From SAR202 cluster bacterium AD-804-J14_MRT_500m (GTDB lineage: Bacteria; Chloroflexota; Dehalococcoidia; UBA3495; GCA-2712585), in NCBI GenBank assembly GCA_009391275.1, contig VEXF01000006.1, positions 1 through 64,000 on the forward strand: a stretch of DNA of 64,000 bases. Direction: 5' to 3'. Under the pieces are notes generated by a model that saw only the letters and a program-made list of their open reading frames with translations, had not been told where the DNA came from and did not search any database. The position numbers and the translations under genes are program-made. The first letter of the stretch is position 1; every line of letters starts with the position of its first letter. Below, piece after piece: positions 27,929 through 37,647 of this stretch.

Positions 27929-29176
27929 CTAGATTGTTAATAGTTTTGGTCGCCTTTGAAGTACGAACCCTCCAAGTGCCCCGAATAATGCGCTTAGCGC
28001 TGCCATTGCAAAAGCCCACTGCAAAGTTCCAGTAGCATCAGCGACTGCCCCAGCTACTGAAGGTGCAATGGATTGACCCAGAATCGCTCCTACCGAGAAG
28101 AGACCAAAAGCGGCTGACGCGAATCTCACCGGTACATACTCTCCTGCAGCCGCAGCACAAATCGTGTAGTTTGCCCGAATAGTTAACCCGGCAAAAATGG
28201 ATGCTATGACTAATACCCCAATCGATGGTATTAACCAAAATAATCCGTAGCTGACCCCCAGGAAGCAAAATGCCAGGGTCAGTGAAGTCGGTCGACCCAA
28301 TTTGTCTGAAGCTCGGCCCCAAACCACGCTTCCAAGCAAGCTTAACGCTCCTATAACAACCATTAGGTTGCCTGCTAAATCTAATCCGTTCGAATATTCA
28401 TCTGCCAAATACGCACCAAAGTATGCTGAAAATATCCCAACACCCCAACCGGAACAGAAGGCCATGCCGGTTATCCACCAGACCACCCGATTGCGGTACA
28501 CTTCTAATGGCCACCTTGGAGAACCGTCCTTTTCATGATTAACTGACGATCGTGTTAAGTTCTTTTTTAGGGGACTATCGTTCAACAATATAATAGCCAA
28601 CACCCCAACAACCAACACAACAACCGCTAAGATGTACCAGACATCTCGCCATCCATCTACTGGATCATTTTTAACCAACCTTGGCACCAATAATCCAGAT
28701 ACCAAGAACGGAGCTGCGGATCCCGCAGCCGCCAAGCCAGCTGCTAGCCCTCGAGTCTCACTATCAAACCAAGAAGATATCAATCCCATCATCGGAGTGA
28801 TTGCGGCAGAAGCGGCGAATCCCATAACTACCATAGCAACTATAGCAACTAAGTAGTTTGGTGCGAATCCAAATAATATCATCGCCACGCTAGTTACGAT
28901 CGCTCCTACACCAATAATGAACCGGCTCCCATATCTAGCGGCCAGCGTGCCAAATACCATTGCCCCCAACATCCTCAGAGCAGAACCAATAGTCATTAAA
29001 AGACCAGCTTGCGTGTAAGAAAGCTCCAGCCCTTCACGCATCGAAGGAACTGTCAAACTATGTGTAAATTGCACAAATCCATAGCCAAGATTCACCAGAA
29101 ACCCAACACCTAGGATCACAGCAGAATAACTTAAAACCCAAACTGGAAATAATCTTGTTAAATGGGGTTTTCTCAT
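27929..29176 (-). CDS. Major facilitator superfamily transporter
   Basis: A 415-residue protein with twelve predicted membrane helices. The MFS loop-2/3 motif appears as FGTLAARYGSRFIIGVG in the first half and WGRASDKLGRPTSLTLAF in the second. The helix 1 segment YGFVQFTHSLTVPSMREGL resembles oxalate/formate and monocarboxylate exchangers, but the substrate is not assignable. The ATG at 29176 (RKPHLTRLF follows) is preferred over a TTG 21 codons upstream that would add a polar leader without a ribosome site. Divergent from the oxidase gene beginning at 29496. Confidence 0.87.
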   Translation of the reverse strand: MRKPHLTRLFPVWVLSYSAVILGVGFLVNLGYGFVQFTHSLTVPSMREGLELSYTQAGLLMTIGSALRMLGAMVFGTLAARYGSRFIIGVGAIVTSVAMILFGFAPNYLVAIVAMVVMGFAASAAITPMMGLISSWFDSETRGLAAGLAAAGSAAPFLVSGLLVPRLVKNDPVDGWRDVWYILAVVVLVVGVLAIILLNDSPLKKNLTRSSVNHEKDGSPRWPLEVYRNRVVWWITGMAFCSGWGVGIFSAYFGAYLADEYSNGLDLAGNLMVVIGALSLLGSVVWGRASDKLGRPTSLTLAFCFLGVSYGLFWLIPSIGVLVIASIFAGLTIRANYTICAAAAGEYVPVRFASAAFGLFSVGAILGQSIAPSVAGAVADATGTLQWAFAMAALSALFGALGGFVLQRRPKLLTI

Positions 29177-29495
29177 ACACCTATTATCTTGGGTACTATC
29201 GGTGAGACTATGTTGCCCATCTCTCCTATAGCTTCGCAAAACCAGCTACAAGCCGCTGAATAGTATGCTCGTCTCGATTGATCGTCAATGTCACCACCAG
29301 ATACAACCCCCGGGATTGAACAGATACTATTATATTGAGGTCTGAACCAAGTATTATCCAGAAAAGGGTTCTGGATGCAGACCTCTACAACTTTGATTTC
29401 TTAAAAATTCGGAGCCGAATACCCATCGTTGACGGGAAATCATCGTCTGTTTACACTTTTCAGGGCTCAAAACATCTTCTGATGGAGAATCACAA
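29177..29495. other. Divergent intergenic region between MFS and oxidase genes
   Basis: About 320 bases that must carry promoters for both directions. TATTATAT at about 29330 is a possible -10 for the plus strand; no clear -35 or operator was found. Confidence 0.35.
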
Positions 29496-30605
29496 ATGCA
29501 ATGGACAACTGACGTTGCTATCGTAGGAGGCGGTGTCATAGGCTGTTCAATCGCCTACCGTCTTGCAAAATTAGGCGTGAAAAGTTCAGTGTTTGAGCGC
29601 GACCTTTTTGGTGGAGGAGCGTCTGGAGCCACCGCTGGTGTGATAGGTCCTGTATGGCATGTAGATCCTTCAATGGACGCAATATCAACACTTGGCCTCA
29701 GAAGTCTAGAGATCTTTAAAACCTTATCTTCGGAGCTGAAAGCAGCAGGCGTTGACCCTCAATTCCAGCAAAACGGAATACTAAAAGTCGCAACTACACC
29801 TGAACAAATGAAATTGTTACAAGATGGATTAGCATGGCAAGGAGAACTCGGTCTTGATGTGCAATGGCTAGACAGACAAGAGGTTGTTGAAAAAGAGCCT
29901 GATATTCATCCAGATATATTGGGCGGTGTATTTTCTCCACAAGAAGGCTCGATACACGGCCAGCAATACCTGAACTCCCTTATTCATGCATCTGCTCTTA
30001 TGGGAGCCACATTCCATGAGAGAGTAGAAGTCATTGGATTAGAGCGCCAAGGCGATTCCATTATAGGGGTTAAGACCAACAACGACATCGTCCACGCTGG
30101 ACATACAGTTATAACCGCAGGTCCCTGGACCAGAAATACAGATCAATGGTTAGGAAACAGCATTCCTGTTCGTCCCGTCAAAGGTCAGAGATTGTTGCTA
30201 AAACTACAAGGTTTCCTTCCAAAAACCCCAGTCAACAATTTCCTAGGTTATGCTATCCCACAAATGGACGGCAATGTGCTAATAGCTTCTACAAGAGAAG
30301 AAGAGTTGTTTGACCAAAATATTACAGCAGTAGGTATACGTGAACTCTTAGGAAAGGCCGAATCAATATTCCCGTGCCTCAAGAGTGCGACCTTCGTTGG
30401 TGGTCGTGCAGGAGTCCGTCCAGGATCTCCTGATGGTATCCCTATAATGGGCCCGATTCCGGGATACAATCAACTCAGCGTGGCATCAGGCCATGATCAA
30501 ATCGGTGTTATGTTAAGTACGGGAAGTGCAGAACTTATGGCAGACTTCATAGTTTCTGGTAAAAAGACCAATCTTGAGGCATTCGATCCATCGAGATTTC
30601 TATGA
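29496..30605 (+). CDS. FAD-dependent oxidoreductase (DAO family, glycine/D-amino-acid oxidase-like)
   Basis: A 369-residue flavoprotein. The FAD-binding GxGxxG is at the N-terminus (VAIVGGGVIGCSIAYRLAKLG) followed by the ribose-binding Glu in SSVFERD and GGGASGATAGVIGP. The C-terminal RAGVRPGSPDGIPIMGPI and the GHDQIGVMLSTGSAEL block complete the DAO fold. Likely oxidises a primary, secondary or D-amino acid. ATG with GGAGAA upstream. Followed by a D-aminoacylase-like gene and an SDR on the same strand, suggesting a shared catabolic path for amino-acid derivatives. Confidence 0.88.
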   Translation: MQWTTDVAIVGGGVIGCSIAYRLAKLGVKSSVFERDLFGGGASGATAGVIGPVWHVDPSMDAISTLGLRSLEIFKTLSSELKAAGVDPQFQQNGILKVATTPEQMKLLQDGLAWQGELGLDVQWLDRQEVVEKEPDIHPDILGGVFSPQEGSIHGQQYLNSLIHASALMGATFHERVEVIGLERQGDSIIGVKTNNDIVHAGHTVITAGPWTRNTDQWLGNSIPVRPVKGQRLLLKLQGFLPKTPVNNFLGYAIPQMDGNVLIASTREEELFDQNITAVGIRELLGKAESIFPCLKSATFVGGRAGVRPGSPDGIPIMGPIPGYNQLSVASGHDQIGVMLSTGSAELMADFIVSGKKTNLEAFDPSRFL

Positions 30606-30659
30606 CCATACATCCTGGGTTTCTGAAATTTTAACTACGAATTGATGGGAGCAAAGATA

Positions 30660-32243
30660 ATGGCAGAGCTTTTGATAAAAAACGGAATGGTTATTGATGG
30701 AAGCGGTAGTCCTGGATTCTTTGCCGCGGTGTTAGTAAAGAATGAGCACATTTCCGTACTCCGAGGCGATGTCTCTCAAATATCGGCTGATAGAGTGATA
30801 GACGCATCTGGACATATTGTTTGTCCCGGATTCGTAGATATTCATTCTCATGCCGGTTTGACCATTCTAGGGGAACCTCACCATGATCCCAAGGTGCGAC
30901 AGGGAGTCACCACTGAACTCATTGGCATCGATGGCATTTCCCATTCGCCCTTTAAATCAACCGAGGAATTGAACCGGTACATCTGGCTAGATGCTGGATT
31001 GAACGGTTACCCGCCTCAACCTGCAGATTGGCTTACCGTAGCTGACCAGTTGAGTCGTTATGACAACAAAGTAGCGATAAATATAGCGTACATATTAGGT
31101 AATTCCCCAGTTCGTATTTGGGCTATGGGGTACGAAGATCGCGAACCCACATCCTCTGAGATGGCTGATATGAAAGCAGTGACAAGAGAAGCTATGGAAG
31201 AGGGTTCGTGGGGTCTTTCCTCAGGTCTAGACTATCCACCTGGTCTATATGCCAGTACCGAAGAATTAATATCACTATCCGAGGTATCTGCAAAATTTGG
31301 GGGGTTTTATCATACGCATGTTAGATCCAGCCTTGGAGTGAATGGCCTAATGGCGCCTTGGGAAGAAGCGTTGGAGATAGGTCGTCGTAGCGGGAGCCCT
31401 GTACATTTGACCCACTACCGTCAAGGAAGCCAACTTGTAGGAAGCCAATGGGATTTCATTGGCCTTGTTGAGCGAGGACGAGAAAATGGTATGGACGTAA
31501 CGTTCGATTGCTACACCTATCCACATTCTGGTACTAGCCTTACTATAGGTATTCCAGCATGGACCAAAGCCAAAGGACCAGAAGGGTTAATGGCAGCACT
31601 CAAAGACCCAGAGTCTCGTGAGCGCATGAAAGAGACGTTTCCTCCAGGCCGCAACGTCACAGGAGCCGACAACTGGCTCACAAATTTCCAGAAACCAGAA
31701 AACAAAAAATATGAAGGCAAACTTCTCATAGAAATAGCAGAGATGCGAGGCCAAGATGTTGCAGATTGTTTGTTTGATTTGGTGCTAGACGAAAACCTTG
31801 GGATCTCGACTGTGGGCCGGGGAACTAACCCTCACACCCTTGCTACTTTCGTAGCCCACCCACTTGGTATGATCGCGAGTGATGCGATCCTTTTTGGTGA
31901 CTTCCCAAGCCCACGGAGCTACGGGTGCTTTCCGCTAGTTTTAGCTGAATTTGTTAGATCTGAACGTCAACTGACATTAGAAGAAGCTATACGGAAGATG
32001 ACCTCGTTTCCTGCTCAACGCCTAGGACTACCTGACAGAGGTCTTCTGCGAGATGGTTTTAAAGCGGATATAGTGATATTCAACAAGGACACGGTAAAAG
32101 TTCAAGCTACCCGCGAAAACCCCAAACAATTCCCACAAGGAATCCCTTACGTAATTGTGAACGGGGTCGTTGTAATTGAGAACGGTGAGAATACAGGTGC
32201 CCTCCCTGGACGATCTCTACGACGAGGAAGAACATCTACGTAA
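30660..32243 (+). CDS. N-acyl-D-amino-acid deacylase-like amidohydrolase
   Basis: A 527-residue amidohydrolase of the D-aminoacylase family. Motifs: LLIKNGMVIDGSGSPGF at the N-terminus, the metal-binding HxH in GFVDIHSHAGLTIL, VRQGVTTELIGIDGIS, SSGLDYPPGLYAS, HTHVRS and the late VAHPLGMIASDA. The C-terminal RGLLRDGFKADIVIFNKDTV is the beta-sandwich strand typical of the family. Start ATG at 30660 with GGGAG eight bases upstream; earlier TTG and ATG codons at 30642-30645 would overlap that site. Probably frees a D-amino acid for the neighbouring oxidase. Confidence 0.87.
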   Translation: MAELLIKNGMVIDGSGSPGFFAAVLVKNEHISVLRGDVSQISADRVIDASGHIVCPGFVDIHSHAGLTILGEPHHDPKVRQGVTTELIGIDGISHSPFKSTEELNRYIWLDAGLNGYPPQPADWLTVADQLSRYDNKVAINIAYILGNSPVRIWAMGYEDREPTSSEMADMKAVTREAMEEGSWGLSSGLDYPPGLYASTEELISLSEVSAKFGGFYHTHVRSSLGVNGLMAPWEEALEIGRRSGSPVHLTHYRQGSQLVGSQWDFIGLVERGRENGMDVTFDCYTYPHSGTSLTIGIPAWTKAKGPEGLMAALKDPESRERMKETFPPGRNVTGADNWLTNFQKPENKKYEGKLLIEIAEMRGQDVADCLFDLVLDENLGISTVGRGTNPHTLATFVAHPLGMIASDAILFGDFPSPRSYGCFPLVLAEFVRSERQLTLEEAIRKMTSFPAQRLGLPDRGLLRDGFKADIVIFNKDTVKVQATRENPKQFPQGIPYVIVNGVVVIENGENTGALPGRSLRRGRTST

Positions 32244-32312
32244 CGTTATGCCCTTCAATCGTACGACGCGTATTAGCCTGTTTAGCAACAGAGTCCGTAG
32301 GAGAAATTCACC

Positions 32313-33062
32313 ATGAGACTTCAGAACAAGGTAGCTATAATCACGGGAGCTTCGCGAGGTCAAGGTGCAGCCGAAGCCAGGTTGTTCTCTAAAGAAGGTG
32401 CTAAGGTGGTGGTGGCTGACATCTTAGAATCTGAAGGACAAAAAGTTGTCGATGACATTAATGATGGTGGCGGGGAAGCCATCTTCATCAAACTAGATAT
32501 TTCCATGGAAGAAAACTGGACACGTGCGATCAACACAACCATCGCAAAATTCAAAAAAATAGACATCTTGATCAACAACGCTGCAATAGTTATCCTAGCA
32601 ATGCTTGAAGATACCACACTCCAAATGTGGGACAAGCAAATGAGTATTAATGCCAGAGGTGCATTCCTTGGCACTAAAGCTGTCGTTCCAGCGATGCGTC
32701 AGGCCGGCGGCGGCTCCATAGTCAATGTATCATCCTTGGGGAGCCACATCGCACTGCCCGGACTTTCAGCCTACGCTGCTTCGAAAGGTGCAATGCGTAT
32801 ATTTACCAAATCTACCGCCGTGGAATTTGCAACAGACGGCATCCGAGCTAATTCAGTACACCCGGGGACCATTCGGACACCCATGGTAGAGGAATATTTG
32901 AAGGATCCAGAATACGTTCGGATTAGAATGCAAAACTGCCCGCTAGGAAGAGTAGCAGAGCCGGAGGAAATAGCGTACGGAGTCCTCTATCTGGCTTCTG
33001 ATGAAGCCTCATACGTTACTGGTTCAGAACTCATAATAGATGGCGGCCGGGCTGCACAATAA
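32313..33062 (+). CDS. Short-chain dehydrogenase/reductase
   Basis: A 249-residue classical SDR. Cofactor loop TGASRGQGAAEARLF (TGxxxGxG pattern), NNAA at residues near 88-91, catalytic Ser in SIVNVSSLGSHIALPG and the YAASK (Tyr-x3-Lys) pair, and the C-terminal YVTGSELIIDGGRAAQ. The acidic residue after strand 2 (VVADI) suggests NAD(H). Substrate unknown; it ends convergent to a second SDR. ATG with AGGAG upstream. Confidence 0.88.
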   Translation: MRLQNKVAIITGASRGQGAAEARLFSKEGAKVVVADILESEGQKVVDDINDGGGEAIFIKLDISMEENWTRAINTTIAKFKKIDILINNAAIVILAMLEDTTLQMWDKQMSINARGAFLGTKAVVPAMRQAGGGSIVNVSSLGSHIALPGLSAYAASKGAMRIFTKSTAVEFATDGIRANSVHPGTIRTPMVEEYLKDPEYVRIRMQNCPLGRVAEPEEIAYGVLYLASDEASYVTGSELIIDGGRAAQ

Positions 33063-33112
33063 CGAAAATTTTTCTTACCCGTCATAGGTCTTAACATCTT
33101 CCAAAGTTGAAA

Positions 33113-33880
33113 TCATTGGGCCGTAAAACCCCCATCTACAATTAAGGGCGATCCAGTAACGAAGGAGGATTCGTCAGAAGCCAAAAACAAAGCAGCATTT
33201 GCTATTTCTTCAGGGCGCCCGAATCGTCCCATTGGATGTCGATCTCTTATCTTTGTAAATAGATCAGGGTTATCAATCAAAGGCTGAACAAGGTTAGTTT
33301 CAACATAACCTGGACAAATGCAATTGACCCTCAAGTTACTTTTTGCATGTGCGAGTGCTAGGTTTTTAGTAAATTGAACTACCGCTCCCTTTGATGGTAC
33401 GTACGCACTGAACCCTCCTTTTCCAGTGTACTCAGAACCAACTAGCCCCATAACAGACGCCATATTGATGATAGAGCCGCCTCCACAATTTATCATATCT
33501 GGGACACAGTACCAGGCCATTAAATAAACTCCTTTTACATTCACCTCCATTACCCTATCCCAAACCTCTTCATCACTATATTCAGAAGGCACTATCCGAT
33601 CATTTATCCCTGCGTTGTTGAGTAAAACATTGACTTTTCCGAAAGCATTAATCGTGGTTTCGACGATACGTTTTGCATCGTCAGACAATGAAACATCTCC
33701 GACACTGTATACAGCATCGCCACCTGCAGCCACTATGGCGTCAGCCACTGCTTTGACTGATGTTTCGTTCACATCAGTAACGGATATCTTGGCACCTTCA
33801 CGGGCGAAAAGCTCCGCCGTCGCTTTACCGATACCAGATGCCGCTCCCGTAATCAACGCCACCTTACCTTCTAATCGCAT
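33113..33880 (-). CDS. Short-chain dehydrogenase/reductase
   Basis: A 255-residue classical SDR. Seen: TGAASGIGKATAELFAREGA, VTDVNE (NAD-type acidic residue), LLNNAGIND, catalytic Ser in SIINMASVMG and YVPSK (Tyr-x3-Lys), and the family end FVTGSPLIVDGGFTAQ. The ATG is preceded by AAAGGAGG. Only about 30-40 percent similar by eye to the SDR at 32313, so not a recent duplicate. Confidence 0.88.
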   Translation of the reverse strand: MRLEGKVALITGAASGIGKATAELFAREGAKISVTDVNETSVKAVADAIVAAGGDAVYSVGDVSLSDDAKRIVETTINAFGKVNVLLNNAGINDRIVPSEYSDEEVWDRVMEVNVKGVYLMAWYCVPDMINCGGGSIINMASVMGLVGSEYTGKGGFSAYVPSKGAVVQFTKNLALAHAKSNLRVNCICPGYVETNLVQPLIDNPDLFTKIRDRHPMGRFGRPEEIANAALFLASDESSFVTGSPLIVDGGFTAQ

Positions 33881-34007
33881 CTATATATCCTCCTTTAGGC
33901 CTGAAAACAGTCCGTATATTCCCTATCTCTAACCAATGATTGGCAAATACTTAATGTGTTCCTTGCCATTAGGAAACAAGCGCATTGTTATATGGACATT
34001 AATCTAA

Positions 34008-35186
34008 TTAGGATGAATAACGAGCACTCAAAAGTTCATCGTCTAGGCCCAGTTCAGCTTGCCCAACTATCTCGAGTGATCTATCGACGTTAGGCGGCAT
34101 CAAAGTACAGGTTCGGACATCTCTGTAGATACGTTCGGGTGGCAGACCTTTGTGGGCGAACCGCCCTCCTCCCATCTGCATAACCTTATCTGTCACCATC
34201 AATGCCGCTTCTGTGGCCAAATATTTCGCTCGTGCTGCGAGAATTGCTCGGTGTATAGGATTCTGATTCATCCACTTTGAGGCAGACTGATATAAAACCA
34301 AACGTGCACTTTCAAGGGCAAGTTGCATTTGTGCTACTGCTCGTTTTACCACTACTCCATGCGATAAAGGTGCTGGATCTGGGGTCAATCGTTGACTTGA
34401 CACGTATTCAACAAAAAAGTCTAGTGCGCGCTGAGCCGCACCGATGTATATACCTGCATACCCTAATCCGAAACTTTGACCTACCCCAACCTTTTCGGCC
34501 GCGCCCGGTTCCCCAAGAACTGCATTCTCATCGACAAAACATTCATTAAAACTCACCTTAGGACTTACCGTAGCTCGCATACCTAACGTATCCCAGCCGC
34601 TATGGATTTCCAATCCAGAGGCGTTATTAGGAACTAATGCCATCAAAAGACTCCTCGCCCCGTCGTCAGATTCTCTGCTACAGTGGACCATATATCTGTG
34701 TGCTCCACCAGCCATGGTGCAGAAATGTTTATCTCCACTGATGCTGAATCCTTCTTTTACAGGTACTATTATGGTACCTACAGTGCCTGCGCCACCTCGA
34801 CGTCCAGGCTCACTCCCCCAGCTACCAAACAACAGACCTTCTTCCACTACTTCAGAATAATAGCGAGTTTTCTGATTTAAGCTCGCCAGAGCATCTATAT
34901 ACCGTTGGACTGTTGAATGCATATGCAAAGTCATAGCACTGTTCGTGCAACCCTGAGCCAATCGTTCCACCACCATGATATAGGTCAGCATGTCTAATTC
35001 TTGTCCGCCGTGCTCTCTAGGCACAGATATTGACAGAAACCCTTGTCTCCACAAATCTTTCCAACTATCAATTGGGTGACTAGCTACTTCGTCATAATAG
35101 GCTGCTCGAGGTTCAAGGAATTCTTTAGCTACAACCGATGCTTTAGCCACAATATTTTGTTGGGCCTTTGTTAGAGAAAAATCCAT
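34008..35186 (-). CDS. Acyl-CoA dehydrogenase family protein
   Basis: A 392-residue flavoenzyme. Seen: N-terminal helical domain starting MDFSLTKAQQNIVAKASVVA, the mid beta domain with FCTMAGGAHRYMVHCSRES and a conserved DTLGMRATVSPKVSFNECFV (quoted in part), and the C-terminal helical domain with FGLGYAGIYIGAAQRALDFF and VMQMGGGRFAHKGLPPERIYRD. Family members dehydrogenate acyl-CoAs or catalyse related flavin N- or S-oxygenation; the catalytic base was not identified with confidence. The ATG at 35186, with GGAGG upstream, is preferred to an earlier start at 35225. The paired LLM monooxygenase genes are divergent from it. Confidence 0.85.
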   Translation of the reverse strand: MDFSLTKAQQNIVAKASVVAKEFLEPRAAYYDEVASHPIDSWKDLWRQGFLSISVPREHGGQELDMLTYIMVVERLAQGCTNSAMTLHMHSTVQRYIDALASLNQKTRYYSEVVEEGLLFGSWGSEPGRRGGAGTVGTIIVPVKEGFSISGDKHFCTMAGGAHRYMVHCSRESDDGARSLLMALVPNNASGLEIHSGWDTLGMRATVSPKVSFNECFVDENAVLGEPGAAEKVGVGQSFGLGYAGIYIGAAQRALDFFVEYVSSQRLTPDPAPLSHGVVVKRAVAQMQLALESARLVLYQSASKWMNQNPIHRAILAARAKYLATEAALMVTDKVMQMGGGRFAHKGLPPERIYRDVRTCTLMPPNVDRSLEIVGQAELGLDDELLSARYSS

Positions 35187-35341
35187 ATATATGACAACCT
35201 CCACCAGTGCCAGTATAACGTCCAAAGATTCCCATCTCTAGTTCTAGGTATCTCCCGTTAGAGTGTAGGGTGGCCCATAACATGACCGCGGTGTACAATG
35301 CGCCAGCAGGCTGGGAATTGCCCCGTTCTAAGGAGGGATTA

Positions 35342-36391
35342 ATGGATCTGGGATTGTATTTGGAGTTCCCCAGACGGGATGGTGAAAGTGAGGCCCAAGC
35401 GTTCGAAGAGTCTATGGTTCAAGCCAGAATGGCCGAGGACCTTGGACTAGACAGCGTTTGGTTAGCCGAGCTTCACTTCAGCCCAGGTCGGTCGGTCTTA
35501 GCGTCTCCATTGCTCGTAGCCAGCTATATTGCGGGAATCACTCAACGCGTACACGTTGGTACCGCCGTAGAAGTGTTGCCCCTAGGGAATCCTTTGCGAT
35601 TAGCAGAAGAGGTCGCAACATTAGACCACATCTGCCATGGACGATTAGAATTTGGGATCGGCAGGAGTGGGGCCGCAAACGCTTACAAGGCATACAACGT
35701 TCCATACGACGAAAGCAAATCTCGGTTCTTCGAAGCCTTAGAAATCATGATTGCAGCTTGGACTCAAGAACGTTTTTCATACGATGGAAGATTCTTTCAA
35801 TACAATGACGTTTGCGTAGTACCAAAACCACTTCAACAACCATATCCTAGCCTTCGCATAGCAGTTAACTCTCCGGATACGTTTCCGGTGGCGGCTCAAA
35901 TGCGACTGCCTATTTTTATCGGACTAAGAGCCCGTCCAGATCTCCTTCAACAAAGAGTCGACAGTTACTATCAAGCTTGGGACGAAGCTGGAAACCCAGG
36001 GAAACCCGACGTTTGCCTAAGACTTCCAATCTATGTAGCAGAGACTATGGAAAAGGCCTTAAAAGAGCCTAAAGAAAGTGCTATGGCTTTTTCCAAGAGT
36101 CGACTCGAATTGGCCGTCAATCAGCCTATCCCTGGCCTCTCTGACGAAGAAAACCAGGAACGCATTGAACGAGGGAAGCGAGTCCAGAACATGACCTATG
36201 AAGAGGTTCTGGAATCCGATGTGGCCTTTGGCACACCCGAGGTCGTCACACAAAAAGTTTTGGAATATAAAAAGAAATTCCAGTTAAGCAGTATCATAAT
36301 AGAAGTAAATATTGGAAGTACTATCCCTCGGGTTGGAGTAGAAAACTCCATTCGCCTCTTTGCTGAAGAAGTAGCCCCGCATCTCCGCTAA
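35342..36391 (+). CDS. LLM-class flavin-dependent monooxygenase, copy 1
   Basis: A 349-residue luciferase-like flavin monooxygenase. Seen: MDLGLYLEFPRRDGES, LGLDSVWLAELHFSPGRSVL, VHVGTAVEVLPLGNPLRLAE, the flavin-site stretch EFGIGRSGAANAYKAYNVPY and the end RVGVENSIRLFAEEVAPHLR. The start at 35342 has AAGGAGGG close upstream and matches the paralogue's N-terminus; a start at 35270 would add 24 non-conserved residues. It is about half identical to the next gene, with which it forms a tandem pair. Substrate unknown. Confidence 0.88.
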   Translation: MDLGLYLEFPRRDGESEAQAFEESMVQARMAEDLGLDSVWLAELHFSPGRSVLASPLLVASYIAGITQRVHVGTAVEVLPLGNPLRLAEEVATLDHICHGRLEFGIGRSGAANAYKAYNVPYDESKSRFFEALEIMIAAWTQERFSYDGRFFQYNDVCVVPKPLQQPYPSLRIAVNSPDTFPVAAQMRLPIFIGLRARPDLLQQRVDSYYQAWDEAGNPGKPDVCLRLPIYVAETMEKALKEPKESAMAFSKSRLELAVNQPIPGLSDEENQERIERGKRVQNMTYEEVLESDVAFGTPEVVTQKVLEYKKKFQLSSIIIEVNIGSTIPRVGVENSIRLFAEEVAPHLR

Positions 36392-36542
36392 TCCATATCT
36401 GTATTGGCCCTGTAGATAGTTAATTCCCAATATTGATGAAATCTCCAGGCCAGGTTCTAGGTTATTAAAATCCGCCATAGAAACCCAATTCCAGGAAGAC
36501 CAAAACCCAACATCGCCTCGCATGATGCTACAATCAACCAAC

Positions 36543-36578
36543 AGAAGGATTGGCTATATGTAGAAGGATTGGCTATAT
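36543..36578 (+). repeat. Two tandem 19-bp direct repeats upstream of LLM copy 2
   Basis: AGAAGGATTGGCTATAT occurs at 36543-36559 and 36562-36578, period 19. The second copy runs into TATAATGGAGG, so the repeat abuts the ribosome site and a possible -10 of the following gene. Confidence 0.6.
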
Positions 36579-36594
36579 ATAATGGAGGTGAACC

Positions 36595-37647
36595 GTGGAC
36601 GTAGGCGTATTTCTAGATTTCCCGCGCGAGGGACGTTCTGGTGATGCCGAAGCATTTCAGGAATCATTAAGTCTTGCACAACTGTCAGAAGAACTAGGTT
36701 TCGACAGCGTATGGTTAGCTGAACTTCATTTCTATCCTAACATTTCAGTGATCTCGGCTCCGCTCATAGTGGCTACGGCAGTAGCCACTAGCACGAAGAC
36801 CATCAGAGTGGGGACTGCTGTAGAAGTGTTACCGCTCGCCAACCCAATAAGACTTGCAGAAGAGGTAGCCACGCTGGACCACGTCTCAGGTGGTCGTTTT
36901 GACTTCGGAATCGGCCGGAGCGGAGCGGCGACAGGTTATACCAGCTACGGCATACCGTATTCTGAAAGCACAGCCAGGTTTTGGGAGTGCCTTGACGTCC
37001 TTAGGCAGGCTTGGACTCAAGACACTTTTTCGCATCATGGATATTTTCACCACTATGAAAACGTGACATTGGCACCTAAGCCATTCCAAAATCCATACCC
37101 ACCTATTCGCATAGCCGCTAATTCGGCTGAGACGTTTCCTAGAGCTGCTCAGGAAGGATTGTCTCTATTCATCGGGCTGCGGGGAGTGCCGACTGTACTC
37201 CGGGAAAGATTGCAATCGTACCGAACCAAATGGATGCAGGAAGGACACCCCACAAAATCTAACGTTTTCCTGAGGCTTCCGGTGTATGTGGCCAAGACCA
37301 TGTCCGAAGCACAAACAAACCCTAAACCTGGCGCACTCTCATTCTACCGTGATTTTGTCGCCAGAATATTTAAAGAACCGCTGCCAGACCTTACCCCTGA
37401 AGAAAACGCTGAAAGAGCGGCTAGGGGTCAACGTTTATCTGATATCACGTACGAAGAAATCTTAAAAACTGATGCTGTATACGGCACGCCAGACGTTGTA
37501 ACTAAGAGGATCCTGGAACTTAAAGATGCTCTTGGGCTGGATGGAATCGTGGCGGAGGTTAACTTTGGCGGCAAACTAACCCGCAAACAAGTTAATGCTT
37601 CCATGCATCTTTTTACGCAAGAGGTCCTACCGCATCTGCAGGAGTGA
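36595..37647 (+). CDS. LLM-class flavin-dependent monooxygenase, copy 2
   Basis: A 350-residue paralogue of the preceding monooxygenase. Shared blocks: DSVWLAELHF, VGTAVEVLPL, RLAEEVATLDH, FGIGRSGAA, PKPFQNPYPPIRIAANS and TYEEILKTDAVYGTPDVVT. The start is GTG with GGAGGTGA four bases before it; the resulting MDVGVFLDFPRE N-terminus aligns with copy 1. Sequence divergence by eye is roughly 45 percent, so the duplication is old or one copy was imported. A 1-kb non-coding region follows. Confidence 0.88.
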   Translation: MDVGVFLDFPREGRSGDAEAFQESLSLAQLSEELGFDSVWLAELHFYPNISVISAPLIVATAVATSTKTIRVGTAVEVLPLANPIRLAEEVATLDHVSGGRFDFGIGRSGAATGYTSYGIPYSESTARFWECLDVLRQAWTQDTFSHHGYFHHYENVTLAPKPFQNPYPPIRIAANSAETFPRAAQEGLSLFIGLRGVPTVLRERLQSYRTKWMQEGHPTKSNVFLRLPVYVAKTMSEAQTNPKPGALSFYRDFVARIFKEPLPDLTPEENAERAARGQRLSDITYEEILKTDAVYGTPDVVTKRILELKDALGLDGIVAEVNFGGKLTRKQVNASMHLFTQEVLPHLQE

